A stretch of DNA of 64,000 nucleotides, from assembly GCA_036263455.1 (NCBI GenBank), contig DATAGZ010000009.1, forward strand, positions 32,542-96,541. The letters run 5' to 3'. Under the pieces are notes generated by a model that had not been told where the DNA came from, ran no database searches, and saw nothing but the letters and a program-made list of their open reading frames with translations. Below, piece by piece: positions 1-7,907 of the stretch; within the stretch, counting starts at the first letter, position 1, and the number at the start of each line of letters is the position of its first letter. The translations under genes were made by a program, and so were the position numbers. Source of the stretch: DATAGZ01 sp036263455. Lineage in GTDB: Bacteria; Pseudomonadota; Alphaproteobacteria; Dongiales; Dongiaceae.

Positions 1-290
1 AAGTTCCAGATGATTTTGGCGAGCCGGAGGTGGCCTTCGTGATCTGCCGGTTCTGGTATATTGATGCCTTGACGGCGATCGGCCGAAAGGACGAGGCGCG
101 CGCCTTGTTTGAGGATATGCTAAGACACCGCAATTCCTTCGGGATTCTCTCCGAAGACATCGCGCCGCAGACCGGCGAAATGTGGGGAAACTTCCCTCAG
201 ACCTATTCCCATGTCGGCTTGATCATTTCCGCGATGCGCTTGTCGAAATCATGGGAGGAAGCGTTCTGGCGCCCGAGTGTTCTCGTTTGA
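1..290 (+). CDS. GH15-type glucoamylase/trehalase-like protein, C-terminal fragment
   Basis: The reading frame is open from base 3 to the stop at 288-290, so the gene begins left of the window. The visible ~96 residues read like the end of the (alpha/alpha)6 barrel of family GH15 proteins: a Trp-rich helix (ICRFWYIDALTAIGR), a stretch with SEDIAPQTGEMWGNFPQTYS, and a final LIISAMRLS helix. In GH15 proteins the SEDI...GNFPQ segment belongs to the catalytic-site region. The expected activity is hydrolysis of an alpha-glucosidic bond (glucan or trehalose); the substrate cannot be told from this fragment. The family call is recognition of the motif, not a search. Confidence 0.75.
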   Translation, partial: VPDDFGEPEVAFVICRFWYIDALTAIGRKDEARALFEDMLRHRNSFGILSEDIAPQTGEMWGNFPQTYSHVGLIISAMRLSKSWEEAFWRPSVLV

Positions 291-291
291 C

Positions 292-308
292 GGCTTGGAA
301 GGCAAGCC
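292..308 (+). terminator. Weak hairpin after the GH15 gene
   Basis: GGCTTG (292-297) pairs with CAAGCC (303-308) across a 5-nt loop two bases after the stop codon. Only a short, interrupted T-run (TCGGTTT) follows, so termination strength is doubtful. The rest of the 291-448 gap shows nothing recognisable. Confidence 0.3.
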
Positions 309-448
309 TCGGTTTACATTAAACGGTAATCTTTATCCCCCGAAATTACCCTGCTTGCCATCGGGGCGGGCCGGAAGCTGAGCCCAACCGGCGCAGACGC
401 GGAAAATCGCGACGCACTCGAGTCCTGAGCCAGTAGCGCCGCCCGGGC

Positions 449-1135
449 TCAAAGGATTTCCGCCTTTGACTTTCCCTCAAAGGGTCGAGCAAAAAAAAGG
501 CTTGCGCCTACCATGGCGGAAATTGAAATGGCGAGTAACGCCAGGGCCATGACCGTGGCCCCGTGGTCGTCGAATCGCTGAACCTTGTCATAGATGGCGA
601 GAGCGGCGGTACGCGTCACGCCGGGAATATTGCCGCCGATCATCACAACGACCCCGAATTCTCCCATCGTATGGGCAAATGTCATAAAGCCCGCGGTGAG
701 AATCCCTGGTAGCGCCAGGGGAATATCGATATCGCACAGCACGCGCCACGGACGCGCGCCGCAACTTGCCGCGGCCTCGCGTATGTGTTGGGGGATAGCG
801 GCAAAGGCACGGCGAACGGGAAGAATGGCAAAAGGAAGATTGACAATCAGCGAAGCAACTACGAGCCCATCGAAACTGAACGCCAACCCACGACCGGTGA
901 CTGCCTTGTAGAGCGATCCCAGCGGGGTCGCTTCTCCAAATAACGCCAACAATCCATACCCCAGGACGGTAGGCGGCAGGATCAGAGGAAAAGTCACGAT
1001 GGCCTCGAGCAGGGTTTTCCCTGGAAAGGGCCACCGTACGAATGCATAGGCGAGCAGAAGCGAAAGAGGGGTTAGGATGACAAGCGTCACCGCCGCAAGC
1101 AAGAAAGACAATTCAAAAGCTTGCCAATCCATCAT
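449..1135 (-). CDS. modB: Molybdate ABC transporter permease ModB
   Basis: A 228-residue inner-membrane permease that would form the channel of the ModABC molybdate importer. It has several hydrophobic segments (first near residues 8-30). The cytoplasmic EAA loop, which docks to the ATPase ModC, reads EAAASCGARPWRVLCDIDIP, followed by the ModB-typical MGEFGVVVMIGGNIPG. The start has two ATG codons after AGAGGGA. Oddly, neither modA nor modC is adjacent: the downstream neighbour is a convergent GH15 gene, and 17 nt upstream lies the last lysis gene of the phage cassette on the same strand. There is no room for a separate promoter in that gap, so modB may be read from phage transcription or from a promoter inside the spanin genes. 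Confidence 0.88.
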   Translation of the reverse strand: MMDWQAFELSFLLAAVTLVILTPLSLLLAYAFVRWPFPGKTLLEAIVTFPLILPPTVLGYGLLALFGEATPLGSLYKAVTGRGLAFSFDGLVVASLIVNLPFAILPVRRAFAAIPQHIREAAASCGARPWRVLCDIDIPLALPGILTAGFMTFAHTMGEFGVVVMIGGNIPGVTRTAALAIYDKVQRFDDHGATVMALALLAISISAMVGASLFFARPFEGKSKAEIL

Positions 1136-1152
1136 TCCCTCTTATGCGAATG

Positions 1153-1359
1153 TTACCGGCATTCCCGGATTTGATCTCGCAGGGAAACATAATCGTTCAA
1201 GGCGCGGATTACAGCACTATTCTCTGGCAGGGTGGCGATTTCGCTGGATAGGCGGCGCTGAAAATCCTTGTCATATGTAGCAAGTGACGGGCAAGCATCC
1301 AAAAATCCCGCGCATCCAGCGAGGAGGAGAAGCCCGATTGAGGCCCAGGCCGGCTTCAC
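1153..1359 (-). CDS. Probable phage outer spanin (Rz1-like lipoprotein)
   Basis: A 68-residue protein with a short hydrophobic N-terminus ending in the lipobox LLAGC (Cys16), so it would be lipidated and inserted in the outer membrane. The mature part is short with several charged residues and three further cysteines. It overlaps the inner-spanin gene by 4 nt (ATGA). The holin, inner spanin, outer spanin order is standard for lysis modules, and this position is the main evidence. It is the last gene of the leftward phage unit. Confidence 0.6.
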   Translation of the reverse strand: MKPAWASIGLLLLAGCAGFLDACPSLATYDKDFQRRLSSEIATLPENSAVIRALNDYVSLRDQIRECR

Positions 1360-1571
1360 AGCGAGAGTTCGTCGAGCCGCGCCATCAGTTCGGTCTTTGT
1401 TTTTGGCGCGTTGGCCGCTGCTTGGGCCTGTTTTTCTCGCACCTCCGCCAGCAGGGCGAGATCATCGCGCTGCTGGCCCGCCGCCCCGGCCCGCTGACCG
1501 CGCACAAAGGCTAGGGTGATGAACCCCAGGACGGCGAGGAGGATAATGCCGGCAGTCACGAGGATGGTCAT
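1356..1571 (-). CDS. Probable phage inner spanin (Rz-like)
   Basis: A 71-residue protein with one N-terminal membrane segment (about residues 3-23, ILVTAGIILLAVLGFITLAF) followed by a charged Ala/Gln/Glu-rich helix likely to form a coiled coil in the periplasm. This is the layout of Rz-type spanins, which fuse inner and outer membranes in the last step of lysis. It is short for the family. It overlaps the holin gene by 4 nt upstream and the lipoprotein gene by 4 nt downstream. Confidence 0.6.
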   Translation of the reverse strand: MTILVTAGIILLAVLGFITLAFVRGQRAGAAGQQRDDLALLAEVREKQAQAAANAPKTKTELMARLDELSL

Positions 1572-1771
1572 TTCGTTGTCCGGCTTTCGGCATTCTTCTC
1601 TTTTATCAAGATGGCCGCGACGCCCGCCACGGCAATACCCGCAGCAATGAGCGCCTGGTTGAGGTCGCTACTCAGATGTAATCCAAAAACGCCCGCGACG
1701 AGGTTGGAAATACCTGCCCAGGTGGATGCCTCCTGAAGACGGCCGGTCAGATACAGTATCAAGTTAGTCAT
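1568..1771 (-). CDS. Probable small phage holin
   Basis: A 67-residue protein with an amphipathic first half (LILYLTGRLQEASTWAG) and a clear membrane segment near residues 40-58 (ALIAAGIAVAGVAAILIKEK) ending in a positively charged tail, as in small holins that open the inner membrane. The identity rests on size, topology and position before the two spanin-like genes. No endolysin gene accompanies it. Confidence 0.55.
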   Translation of the reverse strand: MTNLILYLTGRLQEASTWAGISNLVAGVFGLHLSSDLNQALIAAGIAVAGVAAILIKEKNAESRTTK

Positions 1772-1825
1772 GAATTCTCCTCAGTTAGTTTAAATGGTTG
1801 CGTCGGTGGCACGACGGGTTACGGT

Positions 1826-2152
1826 CTATTGAGGCCACATGAAACGGAAATGAAGGAACTCTCCGAGCATGGAGCCAAACGTGCCCACGATCAGCGAAAT
1901 AGTCGCCATCACGCCGATCAACCGGTTGCGCCACGAGATAATGCCGTCGAGATCGCGACGGATGGCGAAAATTTGGCGCTCATTACCGGTCTCGCGCTGG
2001 GTCTGCGTGGCGATTTTCACCTCGAGCGATTGGATGCGATCGCATAATTTGGTGGTTATTTCGCGTTGGTCGCGGTCGTTACGGTCGCGCAACTCCAAAA
2101 CGCCAAGAATACGCCCAAGGGTGAGGCGGATATCGTCGTCATCGGCCGACAT
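1826..2152 (-). CDS. Phage protein with coiled coil and C-terminal membrane anchor
   Basis: A 108-residue protein. The first ~70 residues are strongly charged and helical (ELRDRNDRDQREITTKLCDR, then KIATQTQRETGNERQ), probably a coiled coil. A hydrophobic segment near residues 78-100 (LIGVMATISLIVGTFGSMLG) follows. The layout resembles XhlA-like proteins that accompany holins, but sequence identity to them is not evident. The stop lies 54 nt before the holin start; the ATG overlaps the stop of the upstream gene. A role in lysis is inferred from position. Confidence 0.5.
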   Translation of the reverse strand: MSADDDDIRLTLGRILGVLELRDRNDRDQREITTKLCDRIQSLEVKIATQTQRETGNERQIFAIRRDLDGIISWRNRLIGVMATISLIVGTFGSMLGEFLHFRFMWPQ

Positions 2153-2679
2153 TATTTGATCTCCGCGGGAATCTGGCTCAGGGTCTGCCCATCCGGAGCG
2201 GCGGCAATCATGTCTTTTTTCGACCGCGCGCTCAGGCGCAATCTTGAGACTTCTGCGAAGACCAGGTCGCCGATCCGAACCATTTCCTGAGGCGTGGCGA
2301 TGGCAAGGCGTCGATTATCCGCCAATATCCAGGAGAAATCCGACGGCCATCCTCCGACCTGCGCCGCGAGGGTCGCCCGCAAGACCGCAGCCGTAACGTT
2401 CGCGGTATCTTCGGGTCGGATCTGAATGAATTGGCCGGACCCCGGCGAGGTTTCCATACCGCGCGCGAGTGCTTGTGAAAGAGAGGCTTCGACGAGCATC
2501 TGCCGCTCCTCTTTGGCATCGGCAAGCAGCTCCGCTTCGTTTTTCCAAGGGTCGGCGCGATTGCCGGCTTCTTGCCAGGCGATGAATGCGCGCCAATCGG
2601 CATTCTCGACATTTTCACTAATGAACCCGCCGGTCTCCCGATCGAGAACCCCATCAGGTTGTAGTTTATATTTTGCCAT
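2152..2679 (-). CDS. Tail-fibre assembly-like phage protein
   Basis: A 175-residue protein directly after the tail-fibre gene, overlapping it by 1 nt (TAATG). The N-terminus has the pattern common to small proteins behind tail-fibre genes: LQPDGVLDRETGGFISEN, then NADWRAFIAWQEAGNRADPW. The C-terminal half is helical and may be a DUF4376-like domain. Such proteins act as chaperones or caps of the fibre, or are structural; which applies here is unknown. Confidence 0.6.
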   Translation of the reverse strand: MAKYKLQPDGVLDRETGGFISENVENADWRAFIAWQEAGNRADPWKNEAELLADAKEERQMLVEASLSQALARGMETSPGSGQFIQIRPEDTANVTAAVLRATLAAQVGGWPSDFSWILADNRRLAIATPQEMVRIGDLVFAEVSRLRLSARSKKDMIAAAPDGQTLSQIPAEIK

Positions 2680-4097
2680 TATATTTCCGCATCGGCCGTG
2701 AAGTGGTTGAGAGCCAGCGCCCCGCTCGTGCCGTAATTGCCCATAACCGGGACCGGGAGAGACCGAGCGCTACCATACAATGTCGAGGTGATCGGGCGAT
2801 TTCCGAAACTCGTATCCCAAGCGTTATTGAGAGACCCGTCGGAGGAGTACCAGGTCACGGTAGGCGTCGTTCGCTTCAGCATCGCATAAAAGCGAGCGTG
2901 CTGAACCAGCAAGGTCTGGCCGGCAAACAGGGGCGTATTCAGCACCCCCACGGTTGTTGCCGTGCCGGGCACCGTCGCTGTATCGTAGCTTTTTTCAAAA
3001 TAGCGTTGGCATAAGGTAAGTTCTTGTCCTGCCAGCCGTGGCGGTGAGGGAACCAAATCGTTCCCCAAAGCTAGGTCTGCCCCCCAGAAGTCAATAGTAC
3101 CGTTCTGGACGAACGTGCTTTCGGTCCACATCAAAATCGCAAGATTGCTAAACCCCCCAGGCAGTACGGTGGCAAAATTCATGAGGTTGGACTTAACGGC
3201 TGCGCCCGGTTGAACCGAGCCGGTGGCCACGACACTCAGATTCCCATTCGCCACGAAGAAGTTTCCAGGGGTATAGGTCGTGCTGGCCCAGTTATTGATA
3301 AGTGCCCGCGGCATGGCATCCGCGGTCCCGCTCCAGGCCAGCAATGCAAATCGCACCGGAATTGCGGAGGAAATTTGGGTTCGGCAGAGAAGTCTCACCG
3401 CCTGTCCTTGCAGATCAACGCAATTCCCAAACTCAATGATTTGACCGATACCAATACGCTTGGGTACCGCGTCAGGCTGAGTGAGGCGCAGAGCGCCAAT
3501 ATAGCCCGGTTCAGGTGCAACAATATTTCCCAGGGTTACGGTGCCCGTTTCGGTAATAACGAACCAGCGGTCGTATCCATACGTCTGATTGGCGGCACTG
3601 GTTACACCGCGCTGATTGACATTCATATTATAATTGATGATGCGGTTGGTTAGGTGACTCGTGACGGAAATCCCGCCGTTGCGCTGATACCATAAGCATC
3701 GCCAAGTGCCGCCCCCCAGGCTTTCAAACTCCGCTGTATCGCCGGCCGCCGCCTGGATATTGGCGCCCCCAGGAAGCAGGAGAGTGGCACTATAGATAAT
3801 GAGCGGCGCACCAGAGAAAATGAGAATCCGTCGCAATCCTGCGGGCGCTGGCGTGGCAACCGCGCTCAGGGCACCTATAGCAATATTGCCCGTGATAAGG
3901 ACCGAGCCGTTCTGGCTCCCGAGATCGAGAATAGCAGCCGACGCCGCGACGGATTGCGCGACAAATTCGCTTGCGATGTCTGCCATCTGTTGGCGCAGGG
4001 CATTGTTGATATTGGCAGGGTTGCATCCCTCCGAAATATCGATGCCGCTAATAGCGGTATTGGACAAAGGCACAGTGGCGTAATCTTTGATTGGCAT
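2679..4097 (-). CDS. Phage tail fibre / receptor-binding protein
   Basis: A 472-residue protein. The N-terminus (MPIKDYATVPLSNTAISGID, then NINNALRQQMADIASE) is the virion-attachment region seen in many alphaproteobacterial phage fibres. The remainder is beta-rich with many Gly, Ser, Asn and Thr and few charges, and it ends in NHFTADAEI, typical of fibre tips that contact the cell surface. AGGAG lies 7-8 nt before the ATG, and the 12-mer carrying it also occurs before the capsid gene. The following gene encodes a fibre-assembly-like protein, supporting the assignment. Confidence 0.75.
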   Translation of the reverse strand: MPIKDYATVPLSNTAISGIDISEGCNPANINNALRQQMADIASEFVAQSVAASAAILDLGSQNGSVLITGNIAIGALSAVATPAPAGLRRILIFSGAPLIIYSATLLLPGGANIQAAAGDTAEFESLGGGTWRCLWYQRNGGISVTSHLTNRIINYNMNVNQRGVTSAANQTYGYDRWFVITETGTVTLGNIVAPEPGYIGALRLTQPDAVPKRIGIGQIIEFGNCVDLQGQAVRLLCRTQISSAIPVRFALLAWSGTADAMPRALINNWASTTYTPGNFFVANGNLSVVATGSVQPGAAVKSNLMNFATVLPGGFSNLAILMWTESTFVQNGTIDFWGADLALGNDLVPSPPRLAGQELTLCQRYFEKSYDTATVPGTATTVGVLNTPLFAGQTLLVQHARFYAMLKRTTPTVTWYSSDGSLNNAWDTSFGNRPITSTLYGSARSLPVPVMGNYGTSGALALNHFTADAEI

Positions 4098-4105
4098 GGT
4101 CTCTC

Positions 4106-4810
4106 CTATAGAAACGACAAGAGTTTCCCGCCCAGAGAAAGCGCGTTGCCCAATATGCTCCCTGAGTTGGAAGTCCTGCTTGTCGTCGTGCCGGTTTGAT
4201 TGCCGATATTGAAGGAACTGCCCGAACTACCATAATTGCCATTGACGAGGTCAAGGAAGCGCTGGACTCGATTGAAACCGAAATTCTCACGATCGGACCC
4301 CGTCTCGCGCAACGCATCGAGATCGACATAATCCTGCTGCGCGAGCGTGGGCGCGAGCGCCGAGGCCCGGTCGAGCCGATTAAGCTCGGCCTGATAGTCG
4401 TTATAGGCGAGCTGCCCCACGGCGCCGGCAACCGCGCCGTCGTGGGCGCCGCTTCCATAACGTCCCGATCTTTCATAAGTTTGATCGACGGCCTGACGCG
4501 CGAGATCGGCAGCCTTCTGGAAATAGGGATTGCCCTGATTAAGATAGGTGCCATTAAAAATATTTTGCAGATAATCGTCGGCCCCACGGACAAGCGGTGA
4601 CCCCGTTAAGGCGCGGTTCTGCTTGCCTTTCCAGGCAGCGATAGTCTGGTTGGAAGGCGCGCTCTGATTGTAGGCATTTTGCGCATCCTGAAATGCCGCG
4701 AGGAGATAAGGCTGCTGCGGCTGCCACGGCCCGCTATTCTGCAGGCTGAAGGAAAATGAATTGCTCGAGCTGGTACTCTTGCTTTTGCTGTTTGAACCAA
4801 AAAGTCCCAT
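4106..4810 (-). CDS. Ser/Gly-rich phage virion protein of unknown role
   Basis: A 234-residue protein. The N-terminus is a low-complexity run of Ser, Lys, Thr and Asn (GLFGSNSKSKSTSSSNSFSF), the middle is helical (residues ~35-175, with PQQPYLLAAFQDAQNAYNQ), and the tail is again Ser/Gly/Thr-rich. Proteins of this make-up lie between the tail-adaptor and fibre genes of several short-tailed phages and may be ejected or internal virion proteins; I cannot assign a role. The ATG at 4808-4810 was chosen because the longer frame upstream overlaps two well-supported genes. The stop codon is embedded in the ribosome-binding site of the fibre gene (CTATAGGAGA). Confidence 0.6.
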   Translation of the reverse strand: MGLFGSNSKSKSTSSSNSFSFSLQNSGPWQPQQPYLLAAFQDAQNAYNQSAPSNQTIAAWKGKQNRALTGSPLVRGADDYLQNIFNGTYLNQGNPYFQKAADLARQAVDQTYERSGRYGSGAHDGAVAGAVGQLAYNDYQAELNRLDRASALAPTLAQQDYVDLDALRETGSDRENFGFNRVQRFLDLVNGNYGSSGSSFNIGNQTGTTTSRTSNSGSILGNALSLGGKLLSFL

Positions 4811-4824
4811 GATATGTCCTGAGA

Positions 4825-5145
4825 TTATCCAATGATGAGAACCGAAAAAGCCCGGTCGGTCTGAGCCAGATTGAGATGGGCAATCGTGGCCTGGCCCTTG
4901 CCTTGTGCCGCAACATAGGTGGTGGCGAGCGCCGCCGCCGCATTCGCAGTTCGCGGTGTAAATGCGAGGTACGAAGACGCGGCGATGCGCTGATCGATCA
5001 ATACCGTCGTGCCCGCGTTCGCGGCCAAGGTCAAAGATTGCACGGCATTGATTTTCCCATTTAGTGCGGCGTTCACGGCGCGGGCGACATCTCGGCCACT
5101 TGCTCCGGCCGAGGGAAGCAGTGGTGTGGAGCTGGTGACTGTCAT
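4825..5145 (-). CDS. Small Ala/Thr-rich phage structural protein
   Basis: A 106-residue protein starting MTVTSSTPLLPSAGASGRDV; the ATG overlaps the stop of the upstream gene in an ATGA, which favours this start over an earlier in-frame ATG. It is rich in Ala and Thr, has alternating short hydrophobic stretches (TTVLIDQRIAASSYLAF) and contains no cysteine. It lies between the gp10-like protein and the Ser/Gly-rich protein, so a place in the tail or head-tail joint is likely. No family was recognised. Confidence 0.6.
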   Translation of the reverse strand: MTVTSSTPLLPSAGASGRDVARAVNAALNGKINAVQSLTLAANAGTTVLIDQRIAASSYLAFTPRTANAAAALATTYVAAQGKGQATIAHLNLAQTDRAFSVLIIG

Positions 5146-6605
5146 CGAGTTCCAGCGCCTTGCATTTGTTCGATATCGACCCCAAGAATATGAGTCCATA
5201 ACGCACCCGGATCGGTGGACATTCGGATCCGATGATAGCGGCTGTTTGCGCGAAATATCGCCGAACCGTTAGGCTCCAGGCTGACGGCATTCAACCAGCG
5301 CGGCGCGAGATCGAGCCGGTCGCGGGTTCCGACCCCCACCGTGACGTTTACCGCTTTGCCCTCGACCAGGGGTCGAACCCGACCGAGCAATCCCCTCTTT
5401 CCCTCGACGATATTGACTTCCGATGCATCGACTGTAGCCGGAAGCGTGCCGCCATTGGCGTAGGCGCCGTAATGATTGGCATCGAAGGCGCCGAGCAACA
5501 GACGCCCTATACCCGACCAGACACCACTGTCCAATGAATAAGGTACATTATCGAGCCGGGGGTAAACCGCACCGATCTGCTCGAGCGACCATTGTTGCGA
5601 AGACAGGCTCGAATAGATGATTTCATGATTGCCCGGTAAGGCATGAGACCATCTATCCACCACCCAATTATAAATCATCCATTCGTTGGGCGTGCCATCG
5701 GCTGAGGCGGTGTTGGGAAAACTCACGACATAAAGCGCACGCTCCGGGTCGATGGAAGATGTCACGCGATGCGCGAAGGACGTGTTGAGGTTCGTCCAGA
5801 AATAGTTATCGACGCGCTCCGCGCCGATGGGCTGGACGAGTTGACCGCCGACAATCGTATAAAAACCCGTACGATGAACGAAAAACGCCCGGTCGCTGAA
5901 GCCGGCGATGGAACCGGGAATACTGGCACCGATATTGGTGGCGATCTGGTCGCGCTGAAAAATCACCGCGCTGCCTGCGTAGGTGAACCGGTTGATGGCG
6001 AATTCACTGAAAACGATGGCAAATTCTCCACCCACCATGCCCTGCACCCAGCCGCCATCAGGCATGGATTGAATATCGGCCTGCGATTGACCGATCACCC
6101 ACGCCTCGGGATTATTGATCGCCGACCATTGTACTGCCTGCGGATCACTCTGCAGATTGCCCAGAAAAAGAAAATCCCGCACCGGCACGGCATATTTGGC
6201 CACCGGCGGATTGCCGCCTAGCGTGGAAAAATTCGTCACCGCGCCGATGGTATTCTTTTGAGGTACATCGGCGCCATTGACGGCCACGGCAAGTTGACCG
6301 AATTGACAAAAGTTCCACTGCTGATCACTCCCTGTCCGGAAGATCGCAGCGCTAGCATCGACCCAGGCATTGCTGGTGTTAAGCCGATAGAGCTTGCTCG
6401 CGTCACCGGCATAGAAGCTGACGACATTCCCAGCGGATCGAAATGACGCTGCACCCTGAGCCCTTGTCAGAAGCGCATTCGTACTGAAATTGGCCAACGC
6501 CGCGAGCGGTGAATAGGAATGCGAGCGTGGCACGACGTTGAGGGCCTCGCCTGCCCCACCTTGATAGAGCGGCCGATCTGGCATGAATTCAGCGACGCGG
6601 ATCAT
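5142..6605 (-). CDS. P22 gp10-like head-tail / DNA stabilisation protein
   Basis: A 487-residue beta-rich protein. The start (MIRVAEFMPDRPLYQ, then VVPRSHSYSPLAALANFS) and repeated beta-hairpin segments such as FLFLGN, VIVGGQLVQ-like and MIYNWVVDRWSHALPG give a propeller-like pattern, as in the tail-hub proteins of the P22 gp10 type that plug the portal and hold the packaged genome. It overlaps the adaptor gene upstream and the next gene downstream by 4 nt each. The family call is by position and composition and should be tested by structure prediction. Confidence 0.6.
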   Translation of the reverse strand: MIRVAEFMPDRPLYQGGAGEALNVVPRSHSYSPLAALANFSTNALLTRAQGAASFRSAGNVVSFYAGDASKLYRLNTSNAWVDASAAIFRTGSDQQWNFCQFGQLAVAVNGADVPQKNTIGAVTNFSTLGGNPPVAKYAVPVRDFLFLGNLQSDPQAVQWSAINNPEAWVIGQSQADIQSMPDGGWVQGMVGGEFAIVFSEFAINRFTYAGSAVIFQRDQIATNIGASIPGSIAGFSDRAFFVHRTGFYTIVGGQLVQPIGAERVDNYFWTNLNTSFAHRVTSSIDPERALYVVSFPNTASADGTPNEWMIYNWVVDRWSHALPGNHEIIYSSLSSQQWSLEQIGAVYPRLDNVPYSLDSGVWSGIGRLLLGAFDANHYGAYANGGTLPATVDASEVNIVEGKRGLLGRVRPLVEGKAVNVTVGVGTRDRLDLAPRWLNAVSLEPNGSAIFRANSRYHRIRMSTDPGALWTHILGVDIEQMQGAGTR

Positions 6606-7240
6606 GCTGTCCGCATGGCAAGAGGGGTGGCGTTATTCCGCGCCGCTTCGTCCTGTGCTGTGATGCCCGCGGCTGCACCGAAATAGAGGCCATGCCATTT
6701 CTGCAAACCCTGGTCATCTCCGCAATAGATCGCGGCCTCGAGAAGGGTCGCATAGAGATACAGATGCGGATAGGTGGCGAATACCGCATTGGTTCCGACA
6801 GCACCGAGCGATGCCGGCAGGGCGAAATAATCGAGCATCGCCGTATCTCCCGTACCGGGAACAGGGGTGATCTGCAGCTGCGTGCCTTCGATCGTATAGA
6901 AGCGCGAGCGTCCCGCTAGCCTGGCAGATACACAAGGCCAGAAATTCTGCGGCGACAGATAGACGGTTTCTCCAATGTTGTTTCCGAGATGGATTCGCCG
7001 CAAAGCGAGATAGTCGGAAGGCAGCGTCGTAGATTGGCCGCTCAAGGGTAGGGTTAGGGACTGCTCCATCTCCCTGAGCCGAAGGGGCGGAGAGGAAACC
7101 GCGCCGCCGGCGCCATAATAGATGCGCTTCTCGGCCAAGGCGACCAGGTCGGGAACGATGGCCGTCAGTTCGGCATCATTGACCCGGGCAAGCCAATTCG
7201 GAACGGCGCCGATTAAATCGGCATAATTTTGCAAGCTCAT
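6602..7240 (-). CDS. SU10-type head-to-tail adaptor protein
   Basis: A 212-residue protein with the pattern of short-tailed-phage adaptors: an N-terminal helix (NYADLIGAVPNWLARVNDAE), the helix PDLVALAEKRIYYGAG, a beta segment with TTLPSDYLALRRIHLG, and a C-terminal helical region with YPHLYLYATLLEAAIYCGDD. Such proteins form a ring under the portal. The position between the capsid block and the gp10-like protein agrees. It starts in a TAATG overlap with the stop of the upstream gene. Confidence 0.65.
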   Translation of the reverse strand: MSLQNYADLIGAVPNWLARVNDAELTAIVPDLVALAEKRIYYGAGGAVSSPPLRLREMEQSLTLPLSGQSTTLPSDYLALRRIHLGNNIGETVYLSPQNFWPCVSARLAGRSRFYTIEGTQLQITPVPGTGDTAMLDYFALPASLGAVGTNAVFATYPHLYLYATLLEAAIYCGDDQGLQKWHGLYFGAAAGITAQDEAARNNATPLAMRTA

Positions 7241-7545
7241 TACATCCAGCCCGATGAAGTTCGTAGAAAGCGAAGGTCCGGATCGTTGAGAAGACGACGC
7301 AATAGCGTTTCATTGCCCTTGGCGAGCGGATCGGCGCCGTATTGCTTTTTCCACAACTCGACGATCAATAGAGGAATGCTTGCGACATGCCGCCATTCCC
7401 TGCTCTTTGAGTATCCGTCGGTATCGTTATAGAGGCGCCGGTTTCGCTCGATGAGCGGCCCGATATCGCCTTCGATGAGGATTGTCGCCTCCTGCTCGCT
7501 TTCATCGAAATGAAGCGTTTCCACCCAGGCAGAAGTATGCTCCAT
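7240..7545 (-). CDS. Small phage protein, head-tail region
   Basis: About 101 residues from the ATG at 7543-7545; GTG codons 3 and 12 nt further upstream are alternatives, and no strong ribosome-binding site decides. The protein is acidic at the start (ETLHFDESEQEATILIEGDI) and helical after (REWRHVASIPLLIVELWKKQ), ending DPDLRFLRTSSGWM. Small proteins with a DPxLRFLRT-like end occur in the head-completion region of short-tailed phages, which is where this one lies. Function unknown. Confidence 0.55.
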   Translation of the reverse strand: MEHTSAWVETLHFDESEQEATILIEGDIGPLIERNRRLYNDTDGYSKSREWRHVASIPLLIVELWKKQYGADPLAKGNETLLRRLLNDPDLRFLRTSSGWM

Positions 7546-7556
7546 CACGTGCGGGA

Positions 7557-7850
7557 TCACGATTCGACCGGTACAACATTGAGCTTCGCGCCCGCCGTCT
7601 CCTGAAGATACGCAAGCGCGGTGAATTGCCGGGTCGCGAAAATCGCCGGCGTGTTTGGCGACAAAAGGATATCGCTGGTCGTCGCGGTTACCGTTCCGAT
7701 CCCGAACTTCACATACAGGTATCCGGTACAAGACAGGCGGCAGTAGCGCGCCGGGCTTCCATTGGCATAGGTCGGCAAGGCCACCGACGCGCTGGTCGCG
7801 GCGCTGACGACCGTCACGCCGGGCGAGGCGATGGTGAGTGCATTATTCAT
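7557..7850 (-). CDS. Small beta-rich phage protein after the capsid gene
   Basis: A 97-residue protein starting MNNALTIASPGVTVVSAAT. The ATG at 7848-7850 is favoured by GAGGA 6 nt upstream; a longer in-frame start would overlap the capsid stop region. The sequence is almost all short beta strands with Thr, Ala, Ser and Val and two cysteines. This suits a head-decoration or capsid-stabilising protein, but no family was recognised. 57 nt separate it from the capsid gene. Confidence 0.5.
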   Translation of the reverse strand: MNNALTIASPGVTVVSAATSASVALPTYANGSPARYCRLSCTGYLYVKFGIGTVTATTSDILLSPNTPAIFATRQFTALAYLQETAGAKLNVVPVES

Positions 7851-7907
7851 AAATATCCTCGGAAATTCGGAGGGCGGACCAGAAAGGATCCGGTCCACCC
7901 ATACCGG

